Shown in pieces: positions 1 through 5,657 of a stretch of DNA of 6,272 nt (the first letter of the stretch is position 1; each line of letters opens with the position of its first letter). Below the pieces are notes generated by a model. That model did no database searches. It was not told where the DNA came from and saw only the letters and a program-made list of their open reading frames with translations. Source of the stretch: an uncultured Bacteroides sp. (GTDB lineage: Bacteria; Bacteroidota; Bacteroidia; Bacteroidales; Bacteroidaceae); NCBI GenBank assembly GCA_947071285.1, contig CAMTFK010000260.1, positions 1 to 6,272 on the forward strand. Reading direction: 5' to 3'. Position numbers and translations under genes: made by a program.

Positions 1-708
1 ATATTGAAAGGCATCAACCTGACGGTGAGAGCAGGCGAGGTGCATGCTATTATGGGGCCGAACGGTTCCGGTAAGAGTACCCTTTCGGCTGTGTTGGTAG
101 GTAACCCGGCTTTTGAGGTGACAAAGGGCAGTGTGACTTTCTACGGTAAGAACCTGTTGGAACTTTCGCCCGAAGACCGCAGTCACGAAGGTATCTTCCT
201 CAGCTTCCAGTATCCGGTGGAAATTCCGGGTGTGAGCATGGTGAACTTCATGCGTGCGGCGGTGAATGAGCAACGTAAATATAACCATTTGCCTGCCCTC
301 AGTGCAAGTGAGTTCCTGAAACTGATGCGTGAGAAGCGTGCGGTTGTGGAACTGGACAATAAACTGGCTAACCGTTCGGTGAATGAAGGCTTTTCCGGTG
401 GCGAGAAGAAGCGTAACGAAATCTTCCAGATGGCTATGCTGGAACCGCGTCTGAGTATCCTCGACGAAACGGACTCCGGGCTGGATATTGACGCCCTGCG
501 CATCGTTGCCGAAGGTGTGAACAAACTGAAGACACCGGAAAACAGCACCATTGTCATCACCCACTACCAACGCTTACTGGATTATATCAAACCTGACGTC
601 GTGCATGTGCTATACAAAGGCCGCATCGTGAAGACTGCGGGACCGGAGCTGGCTCTGGAACTGGAAGAGAAGGGGTATGACTGGATTAAGAAGGAGTTGG
701 GAGAATAA
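1..708 (+). CDS. sufC: SufC, Fe-S cluster assembly ABC ATPase (5' end cut by window)
   Basis: SufC is the cytoplasmic ATPase of the SufBCD scaffold, which builds Fe-S clusters and passes them to apoproteins; ATP binding rearranges the SufB-SufD pair. Counting from the TTG at base 4 as residue 1, I see Walker A GPNGSGKST (18-26), the Q-loop glutamine in SFQYPVEIPGVS (Q69), the ABC signature FSGGEKKRNE (130-139), Walker B with its catalytic glutamate in LSILDETDSGLD (150-161), and the H-loop histidine in ITHYQR (H187). The signature and the DETDSGLDIDAL stretch are characteristic of SufC rather than of transporter ATPases. The reading frame is open to the left edge and the first visible residues, ILKGINL, are internal to the family, so roughly 15-20 N-terminal residues are missing and the TTG is not the start. 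The stop lies 3 bases before the sufD ATG, so the two genes are almost certainly cotranscribed and perhaps translationally coupled. The ATPase appears intact. Confidence 0.97.
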   Translation: MLKGINLTVRAGEVHAIMGPNGSGKSTLSAVLVGNPAFEVTKGSVTFYGKNLLELSPEDRSHEGIFLSFQYPVEIPGVSMVNFMRAAVNEQRKYNHLPALSASEFLKLMREKRAVVELDNKLANRSVNEGFSGGEKKRNEIFQMAMLEPRLSILDETDSGLDIDALRIVAEGVNKLKTPENSTIVITHYQRLLDYIKPDVVHVLYKGRIVKTAGPELALELEEKGYDWIKKELGE

Positions 709-711
709 ATT

Positions 712-2058
712 ATGAATGCAGAACAACAATACATAGATCTTTTCTCCCAGACGGAAGCTATGATATGCCAGCATAGTGCCGAGGTGCTGAATGCTCCCCG
801 TGCCACTGCGTTTGCCGATTTTGAGCGGCTTGGCTTTCCTACCCGTAAGCAGGAGAAATATAAATATACTGATGTCAGCAAGTTCTTTGAACCGGACTAT
901 GGTCTGAACCTGAACCGTTTGGATATTCCGGTGAACCCCTATGAAGTGTTCAAATGCGATGTGCCCAATATGAGCACGTCCCTGTACTTTGTAGTGAACG
1001 ATGCTTTCTATAATAAGGCTCTGCCTGCATCCCACCTGCCCGAAGGAGTTATTTTCGGCAGTTTGAAAGAGATGGCAGAGAAGCAACCGGAACTGGTGAA
1101 GAAATACTACGGTAAGTTGGCGGACACTTCGAAAGATGGAGTAACCGCTTTCAACACTGCTTTTGCACAAGACGGTGTGCTGCTGTATGTGCCGAAGAAT
1201 GTGGTAGTGGAACGCCCCATACAGTTGGTGAATATCCTTCGTGGTGACGTGAACTTCCTGGTGAACCGCCGGGTACTGATTGTTCTGGAAGATGGTGCAC
1301 AGGCACGTATGCTGGTATGCGACCATGCTATGGATAATGTGAACTTCCTTGCTACGCAAGTGATAGAAGTCTTTGTGGGAGAGAATGCGGTCTTCGACCT
1401 TTATGAGCTGGAAGAGACTCACACGAGTACAGTGCGCATCAGCAGCCTGCACGTGAAGCAGGAAGCAAACAGCAATGTACTGCTGAACGGCATGACCTTG
1501 TATAATGGCACTACCCGCAATACCACTGAAGTGTTGCTGGCAGGCGAAGGTGCTGAAATCAATCTCTGCGGCATGGCAATTGAAGATAAGAACCAGCATG
1601 TCGATAATCATACAAGCATAGACCATGCTGTGCCCAATTGTACCAGCAATGAGCTTTTCAAGTATGTACTCGATGACCAGTCTGTCGGTGCTTTCGCCGG
1701 TTTGGTGCTGGTGCGTCCGGATGCACAACATACCAGTTCGCAGCAGACGAACCGTAACCTTTGCGCTACCCGCGAAGCACATATGTACACCCAGCCGCAG
1801 TTGGAGATTTATGCCGATGACGTGAAGTGTAGTCATGGTGCCACAGTCGGACAGTTGGATGAGACTGCTTTGTTCTATATGCGCCAGCGCGGTATTCCGC
1901 AGCGTGAAGCCCGCCTGTTGCTGATGTTCGCTTTTGTGAATGAGGTGATTGACACCATCCGGCTGGATGCATTGAAAGACCGCTTGCATCTGCTGGTGGA
2001 GAAGCGTTTCCGTGGAGAACTGAATAAGTGCCAGGGCTGCGCTATCTGCAAGAATTAA
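712..2058 (+). CDS. sufD: SufD, Fe-S cluster scaffold subunit
   Basis: SufD is the partner of SufB in the SufBC2D scaffold. The product has 448 residues, slightly longer than the roughly 420 of E. coli SufD. The N-terminal helical part carries the family stretch GFPTRKQEKYKYTD (41-54). A long right-handed beta-helix core follows, with a signature near the end: KCSHGATVGQLDETALFYMRQRGI, starting at K372. His375 in this motif corresponds by alignment memory to the E. coli SufD histidine (His360) at the SufB-SufD interface where clusters are thought to form. The helical end RQRGIPQREARLLLMFAFVNEVID is typical of the SufB/SufD family. I call it SufD rather than SufB because of the N-terminal motif and its position between sufC and sufS. 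The last residues hold a cysteine cluster, C440-x2-C443-x2-C446, two residues from the end, which E. coli SufD lacks as far as I recall. The start ATG is 3 bases after the sufC stop; AAGGAG 15 bases upstream is too far to be a convincing ribosome site. Confidence 0.95.
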   Translation: MNAEQQYIDLFSQTEAMICQHSAEVLNAPRATAFADFERLGFPTRKQEKYKYTDVSKFFEPDYGLNLNRLDIPVNPYEVFKCDVPNMSTSLYFVVNDAFYNKALPASHLPEGVIFGSLKEMAEKQPELVKKYYGKLADTSKDGVTAFNTAFAQDGVLLYVPKNVVVERPIQLVNILRGDVNFLVNRRVLIVLEDGAQARMLVCDHAMDNVNFLATQVIEVFVGENAVFDLYELEETHTSTVRISSLHVKQEANSNVLLNGMTLYNGTTRNTTEVLLAGEGAEINLCGMAIEDKNQHVDNHTSIDHAVPNCTSNELFKYVLDDQSVGAFAGLVLVRPDAQHTSSQQTNRNLCATREAHMYTQPQLEIYADDVKCSHGATVGQLDETALFYMRQRGIPQREARLLLMFAFVNEVIDTIRLDALKDRLHLLVEKRFRGELNKCQGCAICKN

Positions 2059-2134
2059 AGAATTAAAAATTAAAGAATGAAAGCTTTGCAGGCTGATAGC
2101 GCGCAGCTTTCATTCTTTCATTATTCATTATTAA
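2056..2134 (+). repeat. Long imperfect hairpin between sufD and sufS
   Basis: A perfect 14-bp inverted repeat, AAAGAATGAAAGCT (2072-2085) and AGCTTTCATTCTTT (2105-2118), encloses a 19-base loop. Pairing continues outward through A/T-rich sequence to about 2056 and 2134, giving about 25 of 30 paired positions with mismatches at 2057, 2060, 2064, 2067 and 2071. The left arm begins at the sufD stop codon and contains a 10-bp direct repeat, ATTAAAGAAT, at 2054-2063 and 2069-2078. The right arm ends 11 bases before the sufS ATG. In RNA it would form a long hairpin between the two genes. It could act as a partial terminator, an RNA-processing or stabilising site, or it could be an inserted intergenic repeat. 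There is no clean T-run, so full termination is doubtful. Confidence 0.75.
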
Positions 2135-2145
2135 TTTGCGAAGCA

Positions 2146-3357
2146 ATGAACCTTCAAAAGATAAGAGCCGATTTTCCGATACTTTCCCGTGAAGTGTATG
2201 GTAAGCCATTGGTCTACCTTGATAACGGTGCTACGACGCAGAAGCCGCGCCAAGTGGTGGATGCCATTACGGACGAATATTATTCTGTCAATGCGAATGT
2301 GCATCGTGGTGTACATTTCCTGTCGCAGCAAGCTACGGAACTGCATGAGGCAAGTCGTGAGACAGTGCGGAAATTCATCAATGCCGGTTCCACGAATGAA
2401 ATCGTATTTACGCGGGGAACCACGGAAAGCATCAATCTGCTGGCATCCAGTTTTGGTGAAGCAGTTATGAATCCGGGTGATGAAGTGATTGTTTCAGTGA
2501 TGGAACATCATAGTAATATTGTACCCTGGCAACTGTTGGCTGAACGAAAGCGCATCAACCTGAAAGTTATCCCCATGAACGACCGGGGCGAACTTCTGCT
2601 GGATGAGTATGAAAAGCTCTTCACTGATCGGACGAAATTGGTCAGCGTTGTGCATGTATCCAACGTATTGGGCACGGTCAATCCTGTCAAGGAGATGATT
2701 GCTACTGCCCATGCTCATGGAGTCCCTTTCCTGGTGGATGCTGCGCAGTCCATTCCCCACATGGCGGTGGATGTGCAGGACCTCGATGCTGATTTTCTTG
2801 TATTCTCAGGTCACAAAGTATATGGTCCTACGGGTGTCGGCGTGCTTTATGGCAAAGAAGAATGGCTGAACAGGCTGCCGCCTTATCAGGGTGGAGGCGA
2901 AATGATACAGCACGTATCTTTTGAGCACACCACCTATAATGAACTTCCCTTCAAGTTCGAAGCGGGAACACCCGACTACATCGGAACTACAGGACTGGCC
3001 AAAGCGCTGGATTATGTATCCGCCATCGGTCTGGATAAGATTGCCACTTATGAACATGAACTGACGGAGTATGCCACGCAGCGATTGAAGACTATCCCCG
3101 GTATGCGTATTTTTGGTGAAGCGGCAGAGAAGGGGAGTGTCATCTCTTTCCTGGTAGGTGATATCCATCACTTCGATATGGGCACATTGCTCGACCGTCT
3201 CGGCATTGCCGTACGTACTGGACACCATTGCGCCCAGCCGTTGATGCAGCGTCTCGGCATAGAGGGAACAGTGCGTGCTTCCTTCGGACTCTACAATACG
3301 AGAGAAGAAATAGATATCTTGGTGGCAGGTATCGAACGTGTCAGCAAGATGTTTTGA
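2146..3357 (+). CDS. sufS: SufS, PLP-dependent cysteine desulfurase (type II)
   Basis: SufS removes sulfur from L-cysteine as a persulfide and gives alanine, feeding the SufBCD scaffold in the cytoplasm. The 403-residue product matches the usual family length. Key residues are visible, each two lower than in E. coli SufS: the PLP-stacking histidine in MEHHSN (H121), the aspartate in FLVDAAQS (D198), the Schiff-base lysine in FSGHKVYGPTG (K224), and the persulfide cysteine in RTGHHCAQPLMQRLG (C362). The N-terminal IRADFPILSREVYGKPLVYLDNGATTQKP is classic SufS/CsdA. I chose the ATG at 2146 because the protein begins exactly where the family does. An in-frame ATG at 2077 would add 23 residues of unrelated sequence encoded by the intergenic hairpin. 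The persulfide acceptor (SufE or SufU) is not in the window. Downstream, a long inverted repeat starts right after the stop. Confidence 0.96.
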   Translation: MNLQKIRADFPILSREVYGKPLVYLDNGATTQKPRQVVDAITDEYYSVNANVHRGVHFLSQQATELHEASRETVRKFINAGSTNEIVFTRGTTESINLLASSFGEAVMNPGDEVIVSVMEHHSNIVPWQLLAERKRINLKVIPMNDRGELLLDEYEKLFTDRTKLVSVVHVSNVLGTVNPVKEMIATAHAHGVPFLVDAAQSIPHMAVDVQDLDADFLVFSGHKVYGPTGVGVLYGKEEWLNRLPPYQGGGEMIQHVSFEHTTYNELPFKFEAGTPDYIGTTGLAKALDYVSAIGLDKIATYEHELTEYATQRLKTIPGMRIFGEAAEKGSVISFLVGDIHHFDMGTLLDRLGIAVRTGHHCAQPLMQRLGIEGTVRASFGLYNTREEIDILVAGIERVSKMF

Positions 3358-3441
3358 TTAGTGATTAGGGATTAGTGATAAGTGATTAGTACCATGCGGA
3401 TGATTATCACTAATCACTTATCACTAATCCTTAATCACTAA
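3358..3441. terminator. Long inverted repeat, likely bidirectional terminator between convergent genes
   Basis: The left arm 3358-3390 and right arm 3409-3441 are reverse complements over 33 positions, the only exception being a G·U-type pair between 3368 and 3431. The loop is 18 bases (3391-3408). The arms consist of variants of GATTAGTGAT repeated in tandem. The element starts on the base after the sufS stop and its right arm runs into the convergent minus-strand gene, supplying its stop codon (3431-3433) and its last two to three codons. Such a stem between convergent genes is well placed to end or protect both transcripts. The arms are not GC-rich and lack a long T-run, so a role in blocking readthrough or stabilising 3' ends is as likely as classical intrinsic termination. 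I recall similar tandem TGATTAG-type sequences near gene ends in Bacteroides genomes, but cannot verify it here. Confidence 0.75.
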
Positions 3442-4474
3442 CTTTCGTTTCCGCCAGCTTCTTCTGCCACTTATCCCGTGCCAGTTTCTGCATATCCGTT
3501 ACGCTGTCTTTCTCATCCACAATCTCAAAGCCTAAAGCTGTTTCTATAATATCTTCCATAGTGACAATTCCCCAGAAGCAACCATATTCATCAATCAGGA
3601 TTGAGATATGCTCTTTCCGTTCAAGCATCTGTTCCCAAACCGTAGAAACAGGACTATTCTCCGGGAAGGAAAGGATAGGGCGGGCCACATCCTTCAGACA
3701 CATATCGAATCTGTCCTCTGCTAACTTTTCGAGTACAGTCTGCCGCAACACATAGCCCGTGACGTAATCCTCGCTGTCATTATAAACAGGGATGCGGGAG
3801 TAGAATTTGAACTTTCCATCCTGATAGAATTCCTTTAAGGACATACTTTCGGACGCTGTTGCCACCACAGTCCGTGGTGTCATAATCGATTGCGATTTCA
3901 CCTTGTCCAGCTTGATTAAGTTCTGTATCATCTTATTCTCCTTCATCTGGAAGACACCCTCTTCCGCTCCGATAGAAATCATGGCCGATACTTCTTCACG
4001 GCTGACGGACAATGCCTGTTTGCCGGAAGAGAACAGACGGGTAATCAGCTCGGACAGCCACACCAGAGGATAACAGATGATAATAAGGAAATTAATGATA
4101 CGTGCCGACGGAAGCGCCAGTGAGCGCCAGTAGCATGCACCTATCGTTTTGGGGATGATTTCTGAGAGAACAAGAATCAAGATAGTCAGTATGGCGGATA
4201 TGACACCGAAGTAAGCCTCTCCGAATATCTTTACTGCCTCGGAACCCACACCCGCCGCACCGACGGTGTGGGCAATAGTATTCAGCGACAGGATGGCGGC
4301 GATAGGCCGGTCGATATCTTGTTTGAACTTCTTCAATAAAGCGGCGCTTTTGCCGTGTGTTTTCTCTTTGGTAGAGATGTACGACATTGGGGTGGATAAT
4401 AAAACTGCTTCCAGAATGGAGCATAAAAATGATAATGATAATGCAAGGGTCAAATATAATAAAACAAGTCCCAT
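3431..4474 (-). CDS. DUF21 and CBS-pair membrane protein (CNNM/CorC-like, 'hemolysin family')
   Basis: A 347-residue inner-membrane protein of the CNNM/CorC/HlyC-related class. The N-terminal DUF21 domain has hydrophobic segments at about 3-25, 57-77, 88-107 and 121-141. It carries the conserved SLNTIAHTVGAA (63-74) and LSEIIPKTIGA (103-113), where the small-residue and Glu/Pro patterns match known DUF21 proteins. A linker (about 150-195) leads to paired cytoplasmic CBS domains: the first opens at MTPRTVV (198-204) and includes SRIPVYNDSEDYVTGYV, the second spans about 262-318 and includes ILIDEYGCFWGIVTMEDIIE. The C-terminal transporter-associated (CorC_HlyC) domain of longer relatives is absent; the protein stops soon after the DEKDSVTD stretch. 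Homologues are linked to Mg2+/Co2+ or Na+-driven Mg2+ transport; 'hemolysin' is an inherited label. The substrate cannot be told from sequence. The final residues VSD and the stop come from the right arm of the inverted repeat shared with the sufS side, so the native end may have been remodelled. It may be cotranscribed with the small gene 87 bases upstream. Confidence 0.92.
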   Translation of the reverse strand: MGLVLLYLTLALSLSFLCSILEAVLLSTPMSYISTKEKTHGKSAALLKKFKQDIDRPIAAILSLNTIAHTVGAAGVGSEAVKIFGEAYFGVISAILTILILVLSEIIPKTIGACYWRSLALPSARIINFLIIICYPLVWLSELITRLFSSGKQALSVSREEVSAMISIGAEEGVFQMKENKMIQNLIKLDKVKSQSIMTPRTVVATASESMSLKEFYQDGKFKFYSRIPVYNDSEDYVTGYVLRQTVLEKLAEDRFDMCLKDVARPILSFPENSPVSTVWEQMLERKEHISILIDEYGCFWGIVTMEDIIETALGFEIVDEKDSVTDMQKLARDKWQKKLAETKVSD

Positions 4475-4503
4475 ATATAAATTAATTAATTGAACATAGC
4501 GGA

Positions 4504-4520
4504 ACGAATCAGTGATTCGT
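4504..4520. promoter_or_regulatory. 17-bp palindrome upstream of the DUF21/CBS gene
   Basis: ACGAATCA-G-TGATTCGT is a perfect 8+1+8 palindrome. After one mismatch on each side it continues as CGG (4500-4502) against CCG (4522-4524). It lies 30-46 bases upstream of the minus-strand ATG at 4474, in the 87-base gap after the small gene. A one-base centre makes a poor RNA loop unless inner pairs open, so a dimeric protein binding site is plausible. A small hairpin element is the alternative. No regulator is encoded nearby. Confidence 0.4.
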
Positions 4521-4561
4521 ACCGGATAAATAATAAAAAAGCAATAAGGAAAAGACTTGTG

Positions 4562-4903
4562 CTAAAGACGGTATATACACAGCAGGGAGCGTTCGGGAGA
4601 GGACAAACTCCTGAGGTTATGCGGCTGGTTGCCGTCGCTATATATGTATAGATTCGTATTCTCGGTAGAGAAATTGTAAGTCGTGGTGGTTTCTGCACAA
4701 AGCTGGCGTGCACGGTTCAGGGAAAGGGAACGGGACATGATGGCCTCGTCGTTGAAGTCTGCGGGAAAATATTGCCCGCTTTGCTCAATGCCAAGAAAGG
4801 GCGGTTCGTTCTCTGAGAAGGCATTATAATCTTCGGGTTGAAGTGCGAAGAGCACTACGACCAGACATGTGATTATTCTGAATATAAAATGATTTGTTCC
4901 CAT
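4562..4903 (-). CDS. Small protein of unknown function with N-terminal signal or anchor segment
   Basis: I do not recognise this 113-residue product. It starts MGTNHFIFRIITCLVVVLFALQ, with a hydrophobic run at about 6-21 after a single arginine (R9), so it is probably exported or anchored in the membrane. There is no clear lipobox. The rest is polar and rich in Ser, Asn, Glu and Thr, with cysteines at 69 and 109 in the exported part and an ETTTTYNFSTENTNLYIYSDG stretch around 71-91. The frame stays open upstream to an ATG at 5044. I prefer the ATG at 4903 because it puts the hydrophobic segment at the N-terminus, leaves room for the divergent promoters, and is preceded by a Bacteroides-like -7 box. 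It runs in the same direction as the DUF21/CBS gene, 87 bases ahead of it, so the two may share a transcript. The reading frame has no independent homology support, so it could also be non-coding. Confidence 0.5.
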   Translation of the reverse strand: MGTNHFIFRIITCLVVVLFALQPEDYNAFSENEPPFLGIEQSGQYFPADFNDEAIMSRSLSLNRARQLCAETTTTYNFSTENTNLYIYSDGNQPHNLRSLSSPERSLLCIYRL

Positions 4904-4914
4904 TTGTTCGGGGA

Positions 4915-4922
4915 CAAAGATA
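4915..4922 (-). promoter_or_regulatory. Possible Bacteroides -7 box for the small exported protein gene
   Basis: Read on the minus strand, the sequence is TATCTTTG, an exact match to the Bacteroides TAnnTTTG -7 consensus. It lies 12 bases upstream of the ATG at 4903, so the leader would be very short. No TTTG -33 box is found at the usual 19-21 base spacing; the nearest TTG on the minus strand is about 25 bases away. Supported by the one box and its location only. Confidence 0.4.
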
Positions 4923-5066
4923 GATAAATGTTGACTTAGCTCATAGACAAGCGTTGACTTTTTTGTTTTTTTATTATAATGGGAGTCTATAAAATGTGTA
5001 GTCACTGCAACTTTTTGCTTTATGGTGCGTCTAATAGTTTGCAAATAACTTAAATAAATAAAGCTT

Positions 5067-5387
5067 ATGTTAGTAACAACAACCCCTGTTATTGAAGGTG
5101 CACGTATTACCCGCTATTACGGCATAGTTTCCGGCGAAACGATTATTGGTGCCAATGTTTTCCGTGATTTCTTTGCCAGCATCCGCGACGTAGTGGGTGG
5201 ACGTAGCGGCTCTTATGAAGAAGTGCTGCGCGAAGCGAAAGACATTGCCCTGCGTGAAATGCAGGAGCATGCCAGAGCACTCGGAGCCAATGCTGTGATT
5301 GGTGTGGATTTGGATTATGAAACAGTTGGCGGCAGTGGCAGTATGCTGATGGTAACTGCTTGTGGCACAGCCGTTACTGTAGAATGA
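5067..5387 (+). CDS. ybjQ: YbjQ/UPF0145 family protein
   Basis: A 106-residue protein matching the UPF0145 (YbjQ, DUF74) family in length and motifs. It starts with MLVTTTPVIEGARITRYYGIVSGETIIGANVFRDFFASIRDVVGGRSGSYEEVLREAK, where the ITRYYGIVSGE, GANVFRDF and IRDVVGGRSGSYE stretches are family hallmarks. It continues with a helix containing AxxEMxxxAxxLGANAVIGVDLDYE (about 62-86) and ends in a beta strand, MLMVTACGTAVTVE. Known structures of relatives form ring-like oligomers (pentamers). The family is sometimes described as heavy-metal-binding-like, but its biochemical role is not established and I assign none. It is cytoplasmic, with no signal or membrane segment. The ATG at 5067 fits the family start exactly. 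The gene diverges from the small exported-protein gene with a 163-base gap, and its 3' flank begins the palindromic array 2 bases after the stop, so it is probably monocistronic. Confidence 0.93.
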   Translation: MLVTTTPVIEGARITRYYGIVSGETIIGANVFRDFFASIRDVVGGRSGSYEEVLREAKDIALREMQEHARALGANAVIGVDLDYETVGGSGSMLMVTACGTAVTVE

Positions 5388-5389
5388 TA

Positions 5390-5428
5390 AAACAGACCGT
5401 CTGTTCACCCGAAACAGACGGTCTGTTT
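5390..5428 (+). other. First hairpin of the array (units 1 and 2)
   Basis: Bases 5390-5405 are the exact reverse complement of 5413-5428, giving a 16-bp stem around a 7-base loop (5406-5412). It sits immediately after the ybjQ stop codon. There is no T-run behind it, so on its own it looks like a 3'-end stabiliser or a decayed terminator copy rather than an active terminator. Confidence 0.65.
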
Positions 5429-5494
5429 GCTTGAAATACATGGTCTGTTTACCCCAAACAGATGGTCTGTTCATGGCAAACAGACCATCTGTTT
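5390..5494. repeat. Five tandem 17-bp palindromic units at 22-base period
   Basis: Units start at 5390, 5412, 5434, 5456 and 5478, exactly 22 bases apart, with 5-base spacers (ACCCG, GCTTG, ACCCC, ATGGC). They are AAACAGACCGTCTGTTC, AAACAGACGGTCTGTTT, AAATACATGGTCTGTTT, AAACAGATGGTCTGTTC and AAACAGACCATCTGTTT. Unit 2 is a perfect 8+1+8 palindrome and unit 1 is perfect over 7+1+7. Units 4 and 5 each have one changed inner position, and unit 3 has a degenerate left half. The array fills the space immediately after the ybjQ stop and ends in a T-run. It may be a compound terminator, a set of protein binding sites, or an expanded repetitive extragenic palindrome. Confidence 0.88.
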
Positions 5495-5498
5495 TTTT
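5456..5498 (+). terminator. Intrinsic terminator after ybjQ (units 4 and 5 plus T-run)
   Basis: Bases 5456-5471 are the exact reverse complement of 5479-5494, a 16-bp stem with a 7-base loop, CATGGCA. The stem runs directly into seven T's (5492-5498). This is the textbook layout of a rho-independent terminator. It lies about 70 bases after the ybjQ stop and upstream of the hppA promoter candidate, so it would separate the two transcripts. Confidence 0.8.
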
Positions 5499-5590
5499 AT
5501 ACCCGAAGATTCCCTTGTAGTAGTCTCATTCTTTGGGCGTTGCGTTATCACAAAAAAACAAATTCCCCTGCAAAGGTAATTCCTGTTTTG

Positions 5591-5622
5591 TTTGTCTTTC
5601 TCGCAGAGAATTAATATATTTA
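5591..5622 (+). promoter_or_regulatory. hppA: Candidate Bacteroides-type promoter for hppA
   Basis: TTTG at 5591-5594 is followed after 20 bases by TATATTTA at 5615-5622, which matches the TAnnTTTG -7 consensus at all fixed positions but the last. The spacing fits the known Bacteroides -33/-7 arrangement. Transcription would start near 5627-5630, leaving an A/T-rich leader of about 30 bases before the ATG at 5658, typical of genes in this group that lack a Shine-Dalgarno sequence. Confidence 0.5.
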
Positions 5623-5657
5623 GCCCTCAAATACTTAATTCTTAAAATACTAACACT

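Noticed and set aside
610..1989. A 459-codon open frame on the minus strand opposite sufC and sufD
   Set aside because: It lies opposite clearly recognisable SufC and SufD coding sequence and its translation shows no recognisable domain. Codon bias of the sense gene explains the missing stops.
2077..2145. In-frame upstream ATG that would extend SufS by 23 residues
   Set aside because: The added residues are encoded by the intergenic hairpin and match nothing in SufS, while the ATG at 2146 gives the exact family start.
4113..4132. Tandem 10-bp repeat AGCGCCAGTG / AGCGCCAGTA
   Set aside because: It lies inside the DUF21/CBS coding sequence, where it encodes normal family residues (around YWRSLALPS), so a chance codon pattern is enough.
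4954..4980. Sigma70-like TTGACT and TATAAT on the plus strand upstream of ybjQ
   Set aside because: The spacing is only 15 bases, the sequence is very T-rich, and the main sigma factor of Bacteroidota does not use this consensus.
4904..5044. Upstream extension of the small exported protein to an ATG at 5044
   Set aside because: It would bury the hydrophobic segment inside the protein and use up nearly all of the divergent promoter region, leaving only 22 bases before the ybjQ start.
5390..5494. CRISPR array
   Set aside because: Units of 17 bases with 5-base spacers are far too short, the units are palindromic, and no cas genes are present.
5571..5578. Minus-strand TACCTTTG matching the Bacteroides -7 box
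   Set aside because: There is no -33 box at the right distance, and no minus-strand gene downstream that it would drive; it would only give antisense to ybjQ.
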